In this document: piece after piece, positions 7,825-15,229 of the stretch
How positions within the stretch are numbered: the first letter of the stretch is position 1
Layout: each line of letters starts with the position of its first letter
Assembly: GCA_036231525.1 (NCBI GenBank)
Contig: JAZAGZ010000091.1
Location: 1 to 17,451 of the forward strand
Length of the DNA stretch: 17,451 nt
Source of the DNA: UBA6522 sp036231525
GTDB lineage: Bacteria > Pseudomonadota > Gammaproteobacteria > Steroidobacterales > Rariloculaceae
Direction: 5' to 3'
Position numbers and translations under genes: made by a program
The notes under the pieces: generated by a model
Database searches by the model: none
Seen by the model: the letters and a program-made list of their open reading frames with translations, nothing else
Told to the model about the DNA's origin: nothing

Positions 7825-9606
7825 ATGAGTTCAGGGCAATTTGATTTCTCACTCGCTATAGGCGGCGCCGCCGGTCAAGGCATAGCTACTCCTGGCAATA
7901 TTCTTGCACGAACTTTTACCCGCCGTGGACTCTGGCTAAATGCATACAACGCTTATCAATCTATTGTGCGCGGCGGGCACATCTTCCTAACTATGCGAAT
8001 CAGTGACAAAGAAATTTATAGCCACGGTGATGGTTTGGATATGTTGTTGTGCCTAAATCAGGACACCATGGATAGGCATTTAGGACTCATGGGACCGGGA
8101 GGACAGGTCATCTTTGACGGGGATAAAATCATACCGGGCGAGACCCCAGAAGGAGTCCAACTATGCCCGATGCCCATCAAAGAACTCTCAAATAAGAGTC
8201 GTAACAAAGTTATTCAAAACACTATTGCGCTTGGAGTCATTAATAACCTCTTAGGCCTTGAGTTTGAGTTATTGGAAAATTCACTTAAGCAACAGTTTGG
8301 ACGCAAGGGCGACGCCGTCGTTGAGGAAAATGCTAGTGCTGCAAAAGCCGGCTACGAGTATGCCAAAGAACACTTCAAAGCCTATCCCGAACCACTCGCA
8401 ACCGGGCCAAAACCTCTGGCGCTATGGACTGGAAATGACGCCCTGGCGATGGGTGGCGCAGCTGCCGGGGTTAAATTTTATACGGCTTACCCAATGAGCC
8501 CGTCTACTGGCGTATTACACTGGATGGCTGCGAATGCCCGTGAGCTTGGCATTATGGTTCGGCAAGCAGAGGATGAAATTGCGGTCGCTAATATGGCTAT
8601 TGGCGCAGCCCATGTAGGTGCTCGGGCAATGTGCGCAACCTCTGGTGGAGGATTTGCTCTGATGACGGAAGCTGTTGGCGCAGCTGCGATGATGGAAATC
8701 CCCGTGGTATTCATCAATGTAATGCGAGCAGGCCCCTCAACCGGGGTACCTACTAAGACCGAGCAGGGAGATCTTTGGCAAGTTCTTGGTGCCAGCCAAG
8801 GCGACTTCGAACGATTGATCGTAGCACCGACAGATGCGCTCGATGCTTTCAAAACTGTTCCTGAACTCTTCAACCTCTGCGATCAACACCAATGCCCCGG
8901 AATAGTCATCACCGACTTGTTGATCTCCGAAGGCACCTTCAGCACCGACCCCGATAACCTTAACCTCCAACCCGAGATTGATAGAGGTGAGATCGTTACC
9001 AATGGTGCTAATAACGATGATTATCTACGCTACGAGTTGACTGATAGCGGCATCTCACCGCGCGCACTGCCCGGACTCGAGGGGCACGTACATGTAGTGG
9101 CAACGGATGAGCATGACCAAGATGGTGTGATCATCAGTGACGAATTCACCAATCCACATAAACGCCGTCAAATGGTCGAAAAGCGTGCTCGAAAAATCGC
9201 GAATATCGTTGAAAAAATTGAGCCCCCTAAACTTGATGGGCCGGCGGATGCCGACGTAACCCTAATCGGTTGGGGATCAACCTATGGCGTGATCAAGGAA
9301 GCAATTGAACAGCTTGCATCGAAGGGTGTTACTGCAAATCATCTATCGATTCGCTGGATCGTGCCATTCCATGCAGAAGCGGTCATCAATATTGTTAATG
9401 ACGCCAAGCACACAATTATTGTTGAGAACAATTATTCGGGACAGTTTCATCGCTATTTACGTAGCGAAACAGGCCTTGCTATCGACGGGCATATCCGCAA
9501 GTACGATGGCGAACCCTTCATGCCCCATCACATCGTTGATGGGGTCTTAGAACAGATCGCGGGCAACACTACTCACTCTGTCCCGTTTCAGGAAATAATG
9601 GTTTAG
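7825..9606 (+). CDS. korA: 2-oxoacid:ferredoxin oxidoreductase, alpha subunit with fused gamma domain (KorA)
   Basis: A 593-residue cytoplasmic subunit. With KorB it oxidatively decarboxylates a 2-oxoacid, probably 2-oxoglutarate, to the acyl-CoA with reduction of ferredoxin, or runs in reverse. The N-terminal gamma domain (about 1-185) opens GGAAGQGIAT (13-22) and contains the NAYQSIVRGG-type loop. The pyrimidine-binding alpha domain starts near 195, with YPMSPSTG (222-229), RQAEDEIA (246-253) whose Glu should contact the thiamine diphosphate, and the TSGGGFALMTEA block. The C-terminal part has the transketolase-C-like segment around LIGWGSTYG. This gamma-alpha fusion is typical of two-subunit enzymes in aerobes and archaea, in contrast to four-subunit clostridial forms. 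GAGGAG lies 11 nt before the ATG. It is followed by korB after 11 bp. Substrate choice among 2-oxoacids is inferred from overall resemblance. Confidence 0.93.
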   Translation: MSSGQFDFSLAIGGAAGQGIATPGNILARTFTRRGLWLNAYNAYQSIVRGGHIFLTMRISDKEIYSHGDGLDMLLCLNQDTMDRHLGLMGPGGQVIFDGDKIIPGETPEGVQLCPMPIKELSNKSRNKVIQNTIALGVINNLLGLEFELLENSLKQQFGRKGDAVVEENASAAKAGYEYAKEHFKAYPEPLATGPKPLALWTGNDALAMGGAAAGVKFYTAYPMSPSTGVLHWMAANARELGIMVRQAEDEIAVANMAIGAAHVGARAMCATSGGGFALMTEAVGAAAMMEIPVVFINVMRAGPSTGVPTKTEQGDLWQVLGASQGDFERLIVAPTDALDAFKTVPELFNLCDQHQCPGIVITDLLISEGTFSTDPDNLNLQPEIDRGEIVTNGANNDDYLRYELTDSGISPRALPGLEGHVHVVATDEHDQDGVIISDEFTNPHKRRQMVEKRARKIANIVEKIEPPKLDGPADADVTLIGWGSTYGVIKEAIEQLASKGVTANHLSIRWIVPFHAEAVINIVNDAKHTIIVENNYSGQFHRYLRSETGLAIDGHIRKYDGEPFMPHHIVDGVLEQIAGNTTHSVPFQEIMV

Positions 9607-9617
9607 AGGGCTCCAAA

Positions 9618-10523
9618 ATGGATGGAATAGATACCAGACAGCTTGTTCTTGACCCACAAACGGCTAATGACTTCAAAGGCAAGGTAGACCCGGATTGGTG
9701 TGCTGGCTGTGGAGACTTTGGCGTACTCAACAGCTTACGAAAAGCCTGCCTAGATCTTGGGCTCAAACCGCATGAAATTCTTACTATTAGCGGTATCGGC
9801 TGCTCCTCAAACTTCCCTGGATTCTTCAATTCCTATGGAATGCATACCTTACATGGCCGGTCACTTGCTGTGGCAACTGGTGCAAAAATGGCCAACCATG
9901 AGCTGACCGTCTTCGTGACAGGAGGAGATGGCGATGGCTACGGCATCGGTGGCAACCACTTCACCCATACCGCACGCCGCAACGTTGATCTAACCTACAT
10001 CGTTATGGACAACGAAATCTACGGTCTCACAACCGGGCAGTTGTCACCTACCAGTTCACTAAATATGAAAACCAAAAGCTCTCCACATGGAAGCATCGAA
10101 TTTCCGTTCAACCCGATAACCTCAGCGATCATGAACGGCGCAACATTCGTCGCCCGGGGATTCAGCTCCGATACAAAACACCTAACCATGCTTATGCAAC
10201 AAGCCATTGAGCATAAGGGTTTCTCACTTATCAGTGTATTTAGCCCGTGCATTACATTTAACCATGACAACACCAACGCTTTTTTCAAACCTCGCATCAA
10301 AAAGCTTGAAGATGAAGGCCACGATCCAAGTGACTGGAAGGCCGCGTGTGAGAAGGCCATGCTTTGGGGGGATACCATCTATACAGGACTTTTCCTGCAC
10401 GTAAAGGATCGCTTATCGCTCGATGCAGCGGAACCCATACTCACTGATGGAGGCGCAATAAGCAGCCGCTCTCTAGAACTATCTAAAGAACAGAGTAAAA
10501 AGATTGTCGACCGAATGATGTGA
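9618..10523 (+). CDS. korB: 2-oxoacid:ferredoxin oxidoreductase, beta subunit (KorB)
   Basis: A 301-residue cytoplasmic partner of KorA, carrying thiamine diphosphate and one [4Fe-4S] cluster. The cluster ligands are visible as C28 and C31 in DWCAGCGDFG, C62 in GIGCSS and C211 in SPCITF. The ThDP/Mg motif begins GGDGDGYGIGGNH (102-114) and closes with MDNEIYGLTTGQ (130-141). No extra ferredoxin domain is present, so an external ferredoxin must accept the electrons; none is encoded in this window. GAGGG lies about 7 nt before the ATG, and the gene follows korA by 11 bp, so the two form one operon. The length is a little below the 330-350 residues of many KorB proteins, with a short C-terminal tail. 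Confidence 0.93.
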   Translation: MDGIDTRQLVLDPQTANDFKGKVDPDWCAGCGDFGVLNSLRKACLDLGLKPHEILTISGIGCSSNFPGFFNSYGMHTLHGRSLAVATGAKMANHELTVFVTGGDGDGYGIGGNHFTHTARRNVDLTYIVMDNEIYGLTTGQLSPTSSLNMKTKSSPHGSIEFPFNPITSAIMNGATFVARGFSSDTKHLTMLMQQAIEHKGFSLISVFSPCITFNHDNTNAFFKPRIKKLEDEGHDPSDWKAACEKAMLWGDTIYTGLFLHVKDRLSLDAAEPILTDGGAISSRSLELSKEQSKKIVDRMM

Positions 10524-10863
10524 CCTGTCTTGACTGAGGATGTTCGATAATAAGGTCTTATCTCCTCCTCTAATGCCTAGTTGCTGATGCCATAGAGCAC
10601 AACGGGTTCTAGAGCATTCTCGTAGATCGGTAAAACCGTTGAGGCAGAGTTTCGAGGCGTTAGTGTGTATTTTTTTCAACACCCAACCGGATTAAAGCAT
10701 CGTTGAGTTAATGGAACTTTTGGATGTGATATTGCCGTGGCACCAGCAGCGATAGACATTCTCGAAACGTTTACGAATTTTTTTTGTGGGTCTGTATACG
10801 ATACAGATATATTATAATCAGGACTGCAGAGGCCTTGATTCCAACAACAAAAAAGTGGTTCTC
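10524..10863 (+). promoter_or_regulatory. 340-bp spacer with probable promoter for the exported enzyme cluster
   Basis: No supported gene was found here. Just after korB there is a short near-palindrome ATAAG-GT-CTTAT (10550-10561) without a convincing T-run. A -10-like TATAAT (10813-10818) stands 46 bp before the amidohydrolase ATG; a -35 is not clear. On the minus strand a 31-codon run between stops (about 10580-10675) has protein-like composition but no start, and may be a decayed gene fragment or chance. Confidence 0.35.
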
Positions 10864-12180
10864 ATGATTTCTCGTCTTGCCTGCCTTTTATCCCTAGCTA
10901 GCAGTATTGTTTTTGCTCAAAACGAGACCAATATGATTCAAAACGAAATCAATATGACTTTGAGTTCTGCAATAGATGATGTGGAAGAAAAGGTCATCGC
11001 GTGGCGTAGGCATATTCATGAACATCCGGAACTCTCGAACAGAGAGTTTGAAACGGCTAACTTAGTAGCTGCCCACCTTGAGGGCCTGGGGTTTGATGAG
11101 ATTCAAACTGGCATAGCTCACACTGGGGTTGTAGGTACGTTGAGGGGTGGGCAGCCAGGCCCCACCGTAGCGTTAAGAGCTGACATGGATGCGCTTCCAG
11201 TAAAGGAAATGGTTGATTTACCATTTGCTTCGAAGGTCATGGCCGAATACAACGGACAGGAAGTTCCCGTTATGCATGCGTGCGGTCACGACACCCATGT
11301 TGCCATCCTCATGGGGGTTGCCGAGGTTCTCTCGGGAATGCGTGAAGATATCCATGGTACGGTCAAATTTATTTTTCAGCCTGCCGAAGAAGGTGCTCCA
11401 GTGGGCGAGCAGGGTGGCGCGAAACTCATGATCGATGAGGGAATATTAAGTGGAAACGATCGACCGGAAGCAATCTTCGGTCTTCATGTCTGGCCAAGGG
11501 AATCCGGTACGCTTGGTTATCGCCCTGGCAGTACAATGGCGGCAGCTGATTGGCTTAAGGTTGTGGTAGAGGGACGACAAGCTCATGGCTCAAGTCCTTG
11601 GTTGGGGGTGGATCCTATTATCGTTGCCGGGCAAATCATGACCGCCCTTCAAATGATTCCGAGCCGTCAACTAGACGTCACGAACGCACCTGCTGTGGTT
11701 TCCATCGGTTCCATCCACGGCGGTGTCCGCGGAAACATCATTCCAGATCATGTGGAATTGACGGGAACCATAAGGACATTTGACCGGGCCATGCGGGAAG
11801 ATTTGTTGGAGCGAGTTCACAGGACCGCTGAGAACATTGCGGCAAGCGCCGGAGCAACAGCAACAGTTACTATTGACAGTTATTCCCCGGTTACCAGAAA
11901 TGATCCGAGCCTTGTTAATAAAATGCTACCAACGTTGGAATGGGCTGCAGGGCCCGGAAAGGTACAGGAGATCCCATTGATCATGGCCGCGGAGGATTTC
12001 TCTTATTTTCAGGAGCAGATTCCAGGGTTCTATTTTTTTCTTGGAGTAAATGCTGACGGAGTCGAACAAGGCGATGCAGCGTCAAATCACTCACCTTATT
12101 TCTTTGCAAATGAGGATAGTCTTGTTGTGGGCATTCGTGCCATGGCCGGCTTGGCCCTGGATTATTTACGCAAAAGATAA
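10864..12180 (+). CDS. Exported M20 family amidohydrolase (N-acyl amino acid / hippurate hydrolase type)
   Basis: A 438-residue metallo-hydrolase that should cleave the amide bond of N-acyl amino acids or related compounds. M20 motifs are complete: LRADMDALPV (104-113); ACGHDTH (139-145) with C140 and H142 as metal ligands; FQPAEEG (171-177) with E175 as the likely catalytic base and E176 as a ligand; GLHVWP (206-211) with H208; and H409 in SNHSPYF near the end. The dimerisation domain lies between. A Cys ligand in ACGHDTH marks the IAA-amino-acid/hippurate hydrolase subgroup. The ATG at 10864 starts a signal peptide (MISRLACLLS to VFAQ), unusual for this mostly cytoplasmic family and placing it in the periplasm. 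An upstream GTG at 10786 would put coding sequence over the TATAAT box. Two near-identical 21-bp units follow the cleavage site. First gene of the rightward cluster. Confidence 0.92.
   Translation: MISRLACLLSLASSIVFAQNETNMIQNEINMTLSSAIDDVEEKVIAWRRHIHEHPELSNREFETANLVAAHLEGLGFDEIQTGIAHTGVVGTLRGGQPGPTVALRADMDALPVKEMVDLPFASKVMAEYNGQEVPVMHACGHDTHVAILMGVAEVLSGMREDIHGTVKFIFQPAEEGAPVGEQGGAKLMIDEGILSGNDRPEAIFGLHVWPRESGTLGYRPGSTMAAADWLKVVVEGRQAHGSSPWLGVDPIIVAGQIMTALQMIPSRQLDVTNAPAVVSIGSIHGGVRGNIIPDHVELTGTIRTFDRAMREDLLERVHRTAENIAASAGATATVTIDSYSPVTRNDPSLVNKMLPTLEWAAGPGKVQEIPLIMAAEDFSYFQEQIPGFYFFLGVNADGVEQGDAASNHSPYFFANEDSLVVGIRAMAGLALDYLRKR
10918..10959 (+). repeat. In-frame 21-bp tandem duplication in the mature N-terminus of the M20 gene
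   Basis: Two consecutive 21-bp units (10918-10938 and 10939-10959) agree at 18 of 21 positions and encode QNETNMI then QNEINMT, directly after the predicted signal peptide. It looks like a slipped-strand duplication that kept the frame and lengthened the linker before the catalytic domain. Confidence 0.75.
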
Positions 12181-12224
12181 CCAAAGGCCTTGAAAGGCCA
12201 AAAGAAAAACTATTGGGAGTTGCC

Positions 12225-13253
12225 ATGCAGTATATAAGTTACGTGAGATGGCTTGTGACCGGAGCCGGCGTATCCATAGTTTTTAGCGGATGGGTCTTTG
12301 CCCAAATCAACGAAGAAGTCAATGCTCGCTCTGACCTCTATTCCATGGATCAGAGCTTTTTCAAATTGCCAAATGGAAGGAATATCGGCTCAACAGCTGG
12401 AATTGCGCTCGACAATGATGGCAGTAGCATTTGGACATTTGATCGGTGCGGCGACAATTGGTGCTTTGACTCAATATTTGCTCCTATTCAGAAATTCGAT
12501 GCGTCGGGTAATCTGGTACGAAGTTTCGGTGCAGGCATGTTTGTTCGCCCTCATGGCATCCATATTGATCCTGAAGGAAATGTATGGGTAACTGACGCAG
12601 AGGGTCCAGACGGCGTAGATCCGAGGCGGGATGGTAAAGGTCACCAGGTATTTAAGTTCAGCTCGGATGGCGAACTCCTAATGACGCTAGGCAAACCTGG
12701 TATTGCTGGAGATGGATTAGATGAGTTCAATCAACCATCGGCTGTACTCATCGCACCTAACGGCGATATCTTCATCGGAGATGGGCATGGTGGAGAGTCA
12801 AACGCCCGTATTATGAAATTTTCAGAAGATGGTACATTCATCAAAACATGGGGCACAAAAGGAACAGCACCTGGTCAATTTGAGGAGCCGCACACACTCG
12901 CTATGGACTCCAGCGGCCGACTGCTGGTCGGAGACCGAGGAAACAGCCGGATTCAAATCTTCGACCAGGACGGAAACTTTATGGATGAATGGAACCAATT
13001 CGGCCGGCCCAGTGGGATGCATATCGACAGTAACGACATCCTTTATGTAACTGACTCAAGCTCTGACGAGAATACCAACCCTGGCTGGAAGGAAGGCATC
13101 AGGATCGGAAACGCCACAGACGGCAAAGTTACGGGATTTATTGATGATCCTGATCTCAATGGATCTCAGGAGGGCGTAATCGCAGATGTTGATGGAAATA
13201 TTTACGGGTCACTCACACGCGGAATGGCTCTGAGAAGATACGTTAAAAACTAA
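12225..13253 (+). CDS. Exported NHL-repeat propeller, peptidyl-alpha-hydroxyglycine amidating lyase-like
   Basis: A 342-residue protein with a signal peptide (1-27, GWVFAQ) and NHL-type repeats with recurring PHG/PHT turns and 'D-x-x-G-N' loops. It aligns by eye with peptidyl-alpha-hydroxyglycine amidating lyase (PAL), which splits hydroxyglycine-extended substrates to an amide plus glyoxylate: R74 in FDRCG, H110 in RPHGIHID and H223 in EPHTLAMD match the PAL arginine and two of its three zinc histidines. The third histidine position reads SQEGV (314-318), and the catalytic tyrosine of the SDGY motif is His188 here (GDGHGG). It is therefore PAL-like, and true PAL activity is doubtful. The ATG at 12225 has GGGAG 5 nt upstream; a TTG at 12213 overlaps that site and is unlikely. 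It follows the M20 gene by 44 bp in the same direction. Confidence 0.85.
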   Translation: MQYISYVRWLVTGAGVSIVFSGWVFAQINEEVNARSDLYSMDQSFFKLPNGRNIGSTAGIALDNDGSSIWTFDRCGDNWCFDSIFAPIQKFDASGNLVRSFGAGMFVRPHGIHIDPEGNVWVTDAEGPDGVDPRRDGKGHQVFKFSSDGELLMTLGKPGIAGDGLDEFNQPSAVLIAPNGDIFIGDGHGGESNARIMKFSEDGTFIKTWGTKGTAPGQFEEPHTLAMDSSGRLLVGDRGNSRIQIFDQDGNFMDEWNQFGRPSGMHIDSNDILYVTDSSSDENTNPGWKEGIRIGNATDGKVTGFIDDPDLNGSQEGVIADVDGNIYGSLTRGMALRRYVKN

Positions 13254-13292
13254 CAAGCCTTAGGATCAAACATAATTTCTGACTTACCATAC

Positions 13293-14384
13293 GTGTTCAA
13301 GCCAATTTTTTTGCTTCTGACCGCATTAGCCACAGCCCCTGTGGTGTACGCGCAGCAGTTCCATTTTGATCGGTTATCTCCCGATTATTTAGAAGTGTTG
13401 CCACCATCAGCGCGTGTTAACGGCACCCCAGGAAACATCCGTATCACGCAAAGTACTTGCCAAAGCCTGCCAAACGCAGCTCTTCGGCAACGCATTGTTG
13501 ATATTGCTGCCCAAGAATGGGGCTTCTTTGGCTTTTTAGTCCTGGATCAAACAACTGTCACAGAATCGGAGTCCCGTATGCATCGCAGACGGTACCGGGG
13601 ACCCCGACTAAACCCTCAGGAATCGGCGCGCGTTGCTGATTCCATTGCCGGTTATTGGTCTGTTACCTCAGACGGCGATTGGATTCTAAGACGCCAGAAT
13701 ACAGTCTGGAATGGTCCAAGCGGTATCGCTGCAAGATGGAGAGATCCTTGGTCCGCTGCCTTCGTTTCCTGGGTTATGTGCGAAGGTGGCATAGGCGAAT
13801 TAAGCCAGTTTCACCGCTCCATCGCCCACCATACTTACATTGATCAGGCTATTGAGGCCCGTGATGATGATGCCTCACTAGCGGCATTCGTGGCATACGA
13901 CGTTGGAGAAGTTCCGATTGAACCTGGCGACCTACTCTGCTCAGCACGCCGATCAGCGTACCGTTCAATTGCGGAAAGGAAAGAAAGAATTGGTGATGGC
14001 ATTCGCTCTCATTGCGATATCGTCATGAAAATGGATGAAGAGAACGCGAGAATTCTTGCCATTGGTGGCAATGTGCGTGGCGCGGTGCGCTTAAAGCTCC
14101 TTCCTGCAGTCTTTTCACAGAGACAAGATAGAAAACCCTCTGTGCAAGCTGTCGGGCGAGGCAGTCGTAGCGTATTTGCGCATTTAAAACTGCGCGCTGC
14201 TTCCACTGAAGCGGGAGCGCTTGAGAACACTCCAACAATTCGAGCTATCAGCGAGCAAGATCACAGATTGTCCTGGTTGGAACAAAGGCTCAAAGGCGGA
14301 CTTACACCTAATTGCTGTCGAGAGACTGTACCTACATCAAACGCTGCCTCTCAGTACTCTGAAAAGTTACCCCGACCCCTCTGA
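13293..14384 (+). CDS. Exported DUF2272 domain protein (NlpC/P60-like fold family)
   Basis: A 363-residue protein beginning at GTG 13293, with a signal peptide (1-20, VVYA). The DUF2272 (PF10030) core runs from about 62 to 270: EWGFFGF (75-81), the block DPWSAAFVSWVMCEGG (151-166), a FHRSIAHHTYIDQAI segment (173-187), GDLLCSAR (212-219), SHCDIV (239-244) and IGGNVRGAVRLK (257-268). This family is placed with papain-like NlpC/P60 peptidases; S154 and H240 occupy the expected active-site region, so a wall- or peptide-directed role is plausible but untested. The C-terminal 280-363 is basic and low in recognised motifs, with C341-C342. The start has no visible Shine-Dalgarno, which may mean weak translation. 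It lies 39 bp after the PAL-like gene. Confidence 0.85.
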   Translation: MFKPIFLLLTALATAPVVYAQQFHFDRLSPDYLEVLPPSARVNGTPGNIRITQSTCQSLPNAALRQRIVDIAAQEWGFFGFLVLDQTTVTESESRMHRRRYRGPRLNPQESARVADSIAGYWSVTSDGDWILRRQNTVWNGPSGIAARWRDPWSAAFVSWVMCEGGIGELSQFHRSIAHHTYIDQAIEARDDDASLAAFVAYDVGEVPIEPGDLLCSARRSAYRSIAERKERIGDGIRSHCDIVMKMDEENARILAIGGNVRGAVRLKLLPAVFSQRQDRKPSVQAVGRGSRSVFAHLKLRAASTEAGALENTPTIRAISEQDHRLSWLEQRLKGGLTPNCCRETVPTSNAASQYSEKLPRPL

Positions 14385-14396
14385 ACCAGGCCTTTC

Positions 14397-14454
14397 ACTA
14401 AAAATACTCTTCCATTCTTGTTTATGGCTAGGTAGCCAATTCTGCAGTTTTAGT
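14397..14454 (+). other. Nested inverted repeat in the gap after the DUF2272 gene
   Basis: An outer pair ACTAAAA (14397-14403) / TTTTAGT (14448-14454) encloses an inner pair TGGCTA (14425-14430) / TAGCCA (14433-14438). The right outer arm supplies a short T-run after the inner stem, so a weak terminator or attenuator in the operon is possible. The inner loop is only 2 nt, so the real RNA fold would open the closing pair. Confidence 0.4.
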
Positions 14455-14551
14455 AAATCTGGTTATTTCTGCTGTTATATTGGAAGCACGCGGGACATCA
14501 GGGGCTGCTTTTGGCAAAATTGGAAGTAATGGACGCCTGGGGGGGGCTGTT

Positions 14552-15172
14552 ATGTGCGTCGCTCGATTCATCCTGGTAATGCTACTCCTGTCTTTTTCGT
14601 GCACCGTGTTCTCACAAGGCATGATCGAATACGTCAACAGGCAGGATCGGTTTAGCATGTATGGACCAGGCGAACCTGAGATACAGAAAGTTTCCTACCT
14701 TTCAGAATACGGTGTAGAGTTTCCAGCAAACGTATATACCTACGAAGATGGCCCTATCCACTACTCTCTTACGGTAGTTGATTACACTGACGCCAAACGA
14801 ATACATTCTGAGCGCAGCAACAAAACCTCTGCAGATGATGGATCGCTCTACTGGGCCGTTGATGTACTCGCATCAATTGCCTACGCGGCGTCGAATATCC
14901 GCAAGCGAGGTGGTGAAATAACGTATGACGCATGGCACTACATACAGCGGGTTGAGGGACATCAACTACAAATTACCAACGCTGATCAATCTCGCACGTA
15001 TGCTGGAATTTATTTACATGAAAGTCTCCTCTACATAGCGGAGGCAACTGTGCCCGAAACCGCCCCTCCGCCAACCTTTTTTCAACAATCACTGACCCTG
15101 TTAGACGACGAGGGCACCGAGGTACACTACAATTACATTCATTCACCCCGACTCAGAATTGGGGGAGGATGA
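14552..15172 (+). CDS. Exported hypothetical protein
   Basis: A 206-residue protein from the ATG at 14552, with a signal peptide MCVARFILVM to VFSQ. The upstream extension (TTG at 14480) adds non-signal residues and was rejected. Mature features: EYVNRQDRFSMYGPGEPEIQ (26-45), a 'VDYTD' segment, a YDAWHYIQR segment and a C-terminal LLDDEGTEVHYNY stretch. The 'DRFSM-x-x-PGEPEIQ' opening recalls exported PsbP-like / DUF1795-type folds, where a similar 'F.v..PG.P' phrase starts the domain, but I do not recognise the family firmly. The ribosome site is an unusual run of eight G (14539-14546), 5 nt before the start. It lies 167 bp after DUF2272 and 57 bp before the 'GYW' family gene, in the same direction. 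Confidence 0.7.
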   Translation: MCVARFILVMLLLSFSCTVFSQGMIEYVNRQDRFSMYGPGEPEIQKVSYLSEYGVEFPANVYTYEDGPIHYSLTVVDYTDAKRIHSERSNKTSADDGSLYWAVDVLASIAYAASNIRKRGGEITYDAWHYIQRVEGHQLQITNADQSRTYAGIYLHESLLYIAEATVPETAPPPTFFQQSLTLLDDEGTEVHYNYIHSPRLRIGGG

Positions 15173-15229
15173 AACTAACCAACCCATATAGATGCCAAAT
15201 GAGGCGTTAGAGGGAAGGAGGATTCTTTA

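Noticed and set aside
8487..8970. Minus-strand frames of 128 and 77 codons inside korA
   Set aside because: They are antisense shadows of a well-conserved gene, without their own start signals or motifs.
10786..10863. GTG start for the M20 gene
   Set aside because: It would cover the TATAAT box and bury the signal peptide behind 26 residues.
12182..12200. Hairpin GGCCT-TGAA-AGGCC after the M20 gene as a terminator
   Set aside because: The stem is only 5 bp with no T-run, and the next gene starts 25 bp later in the same direction.
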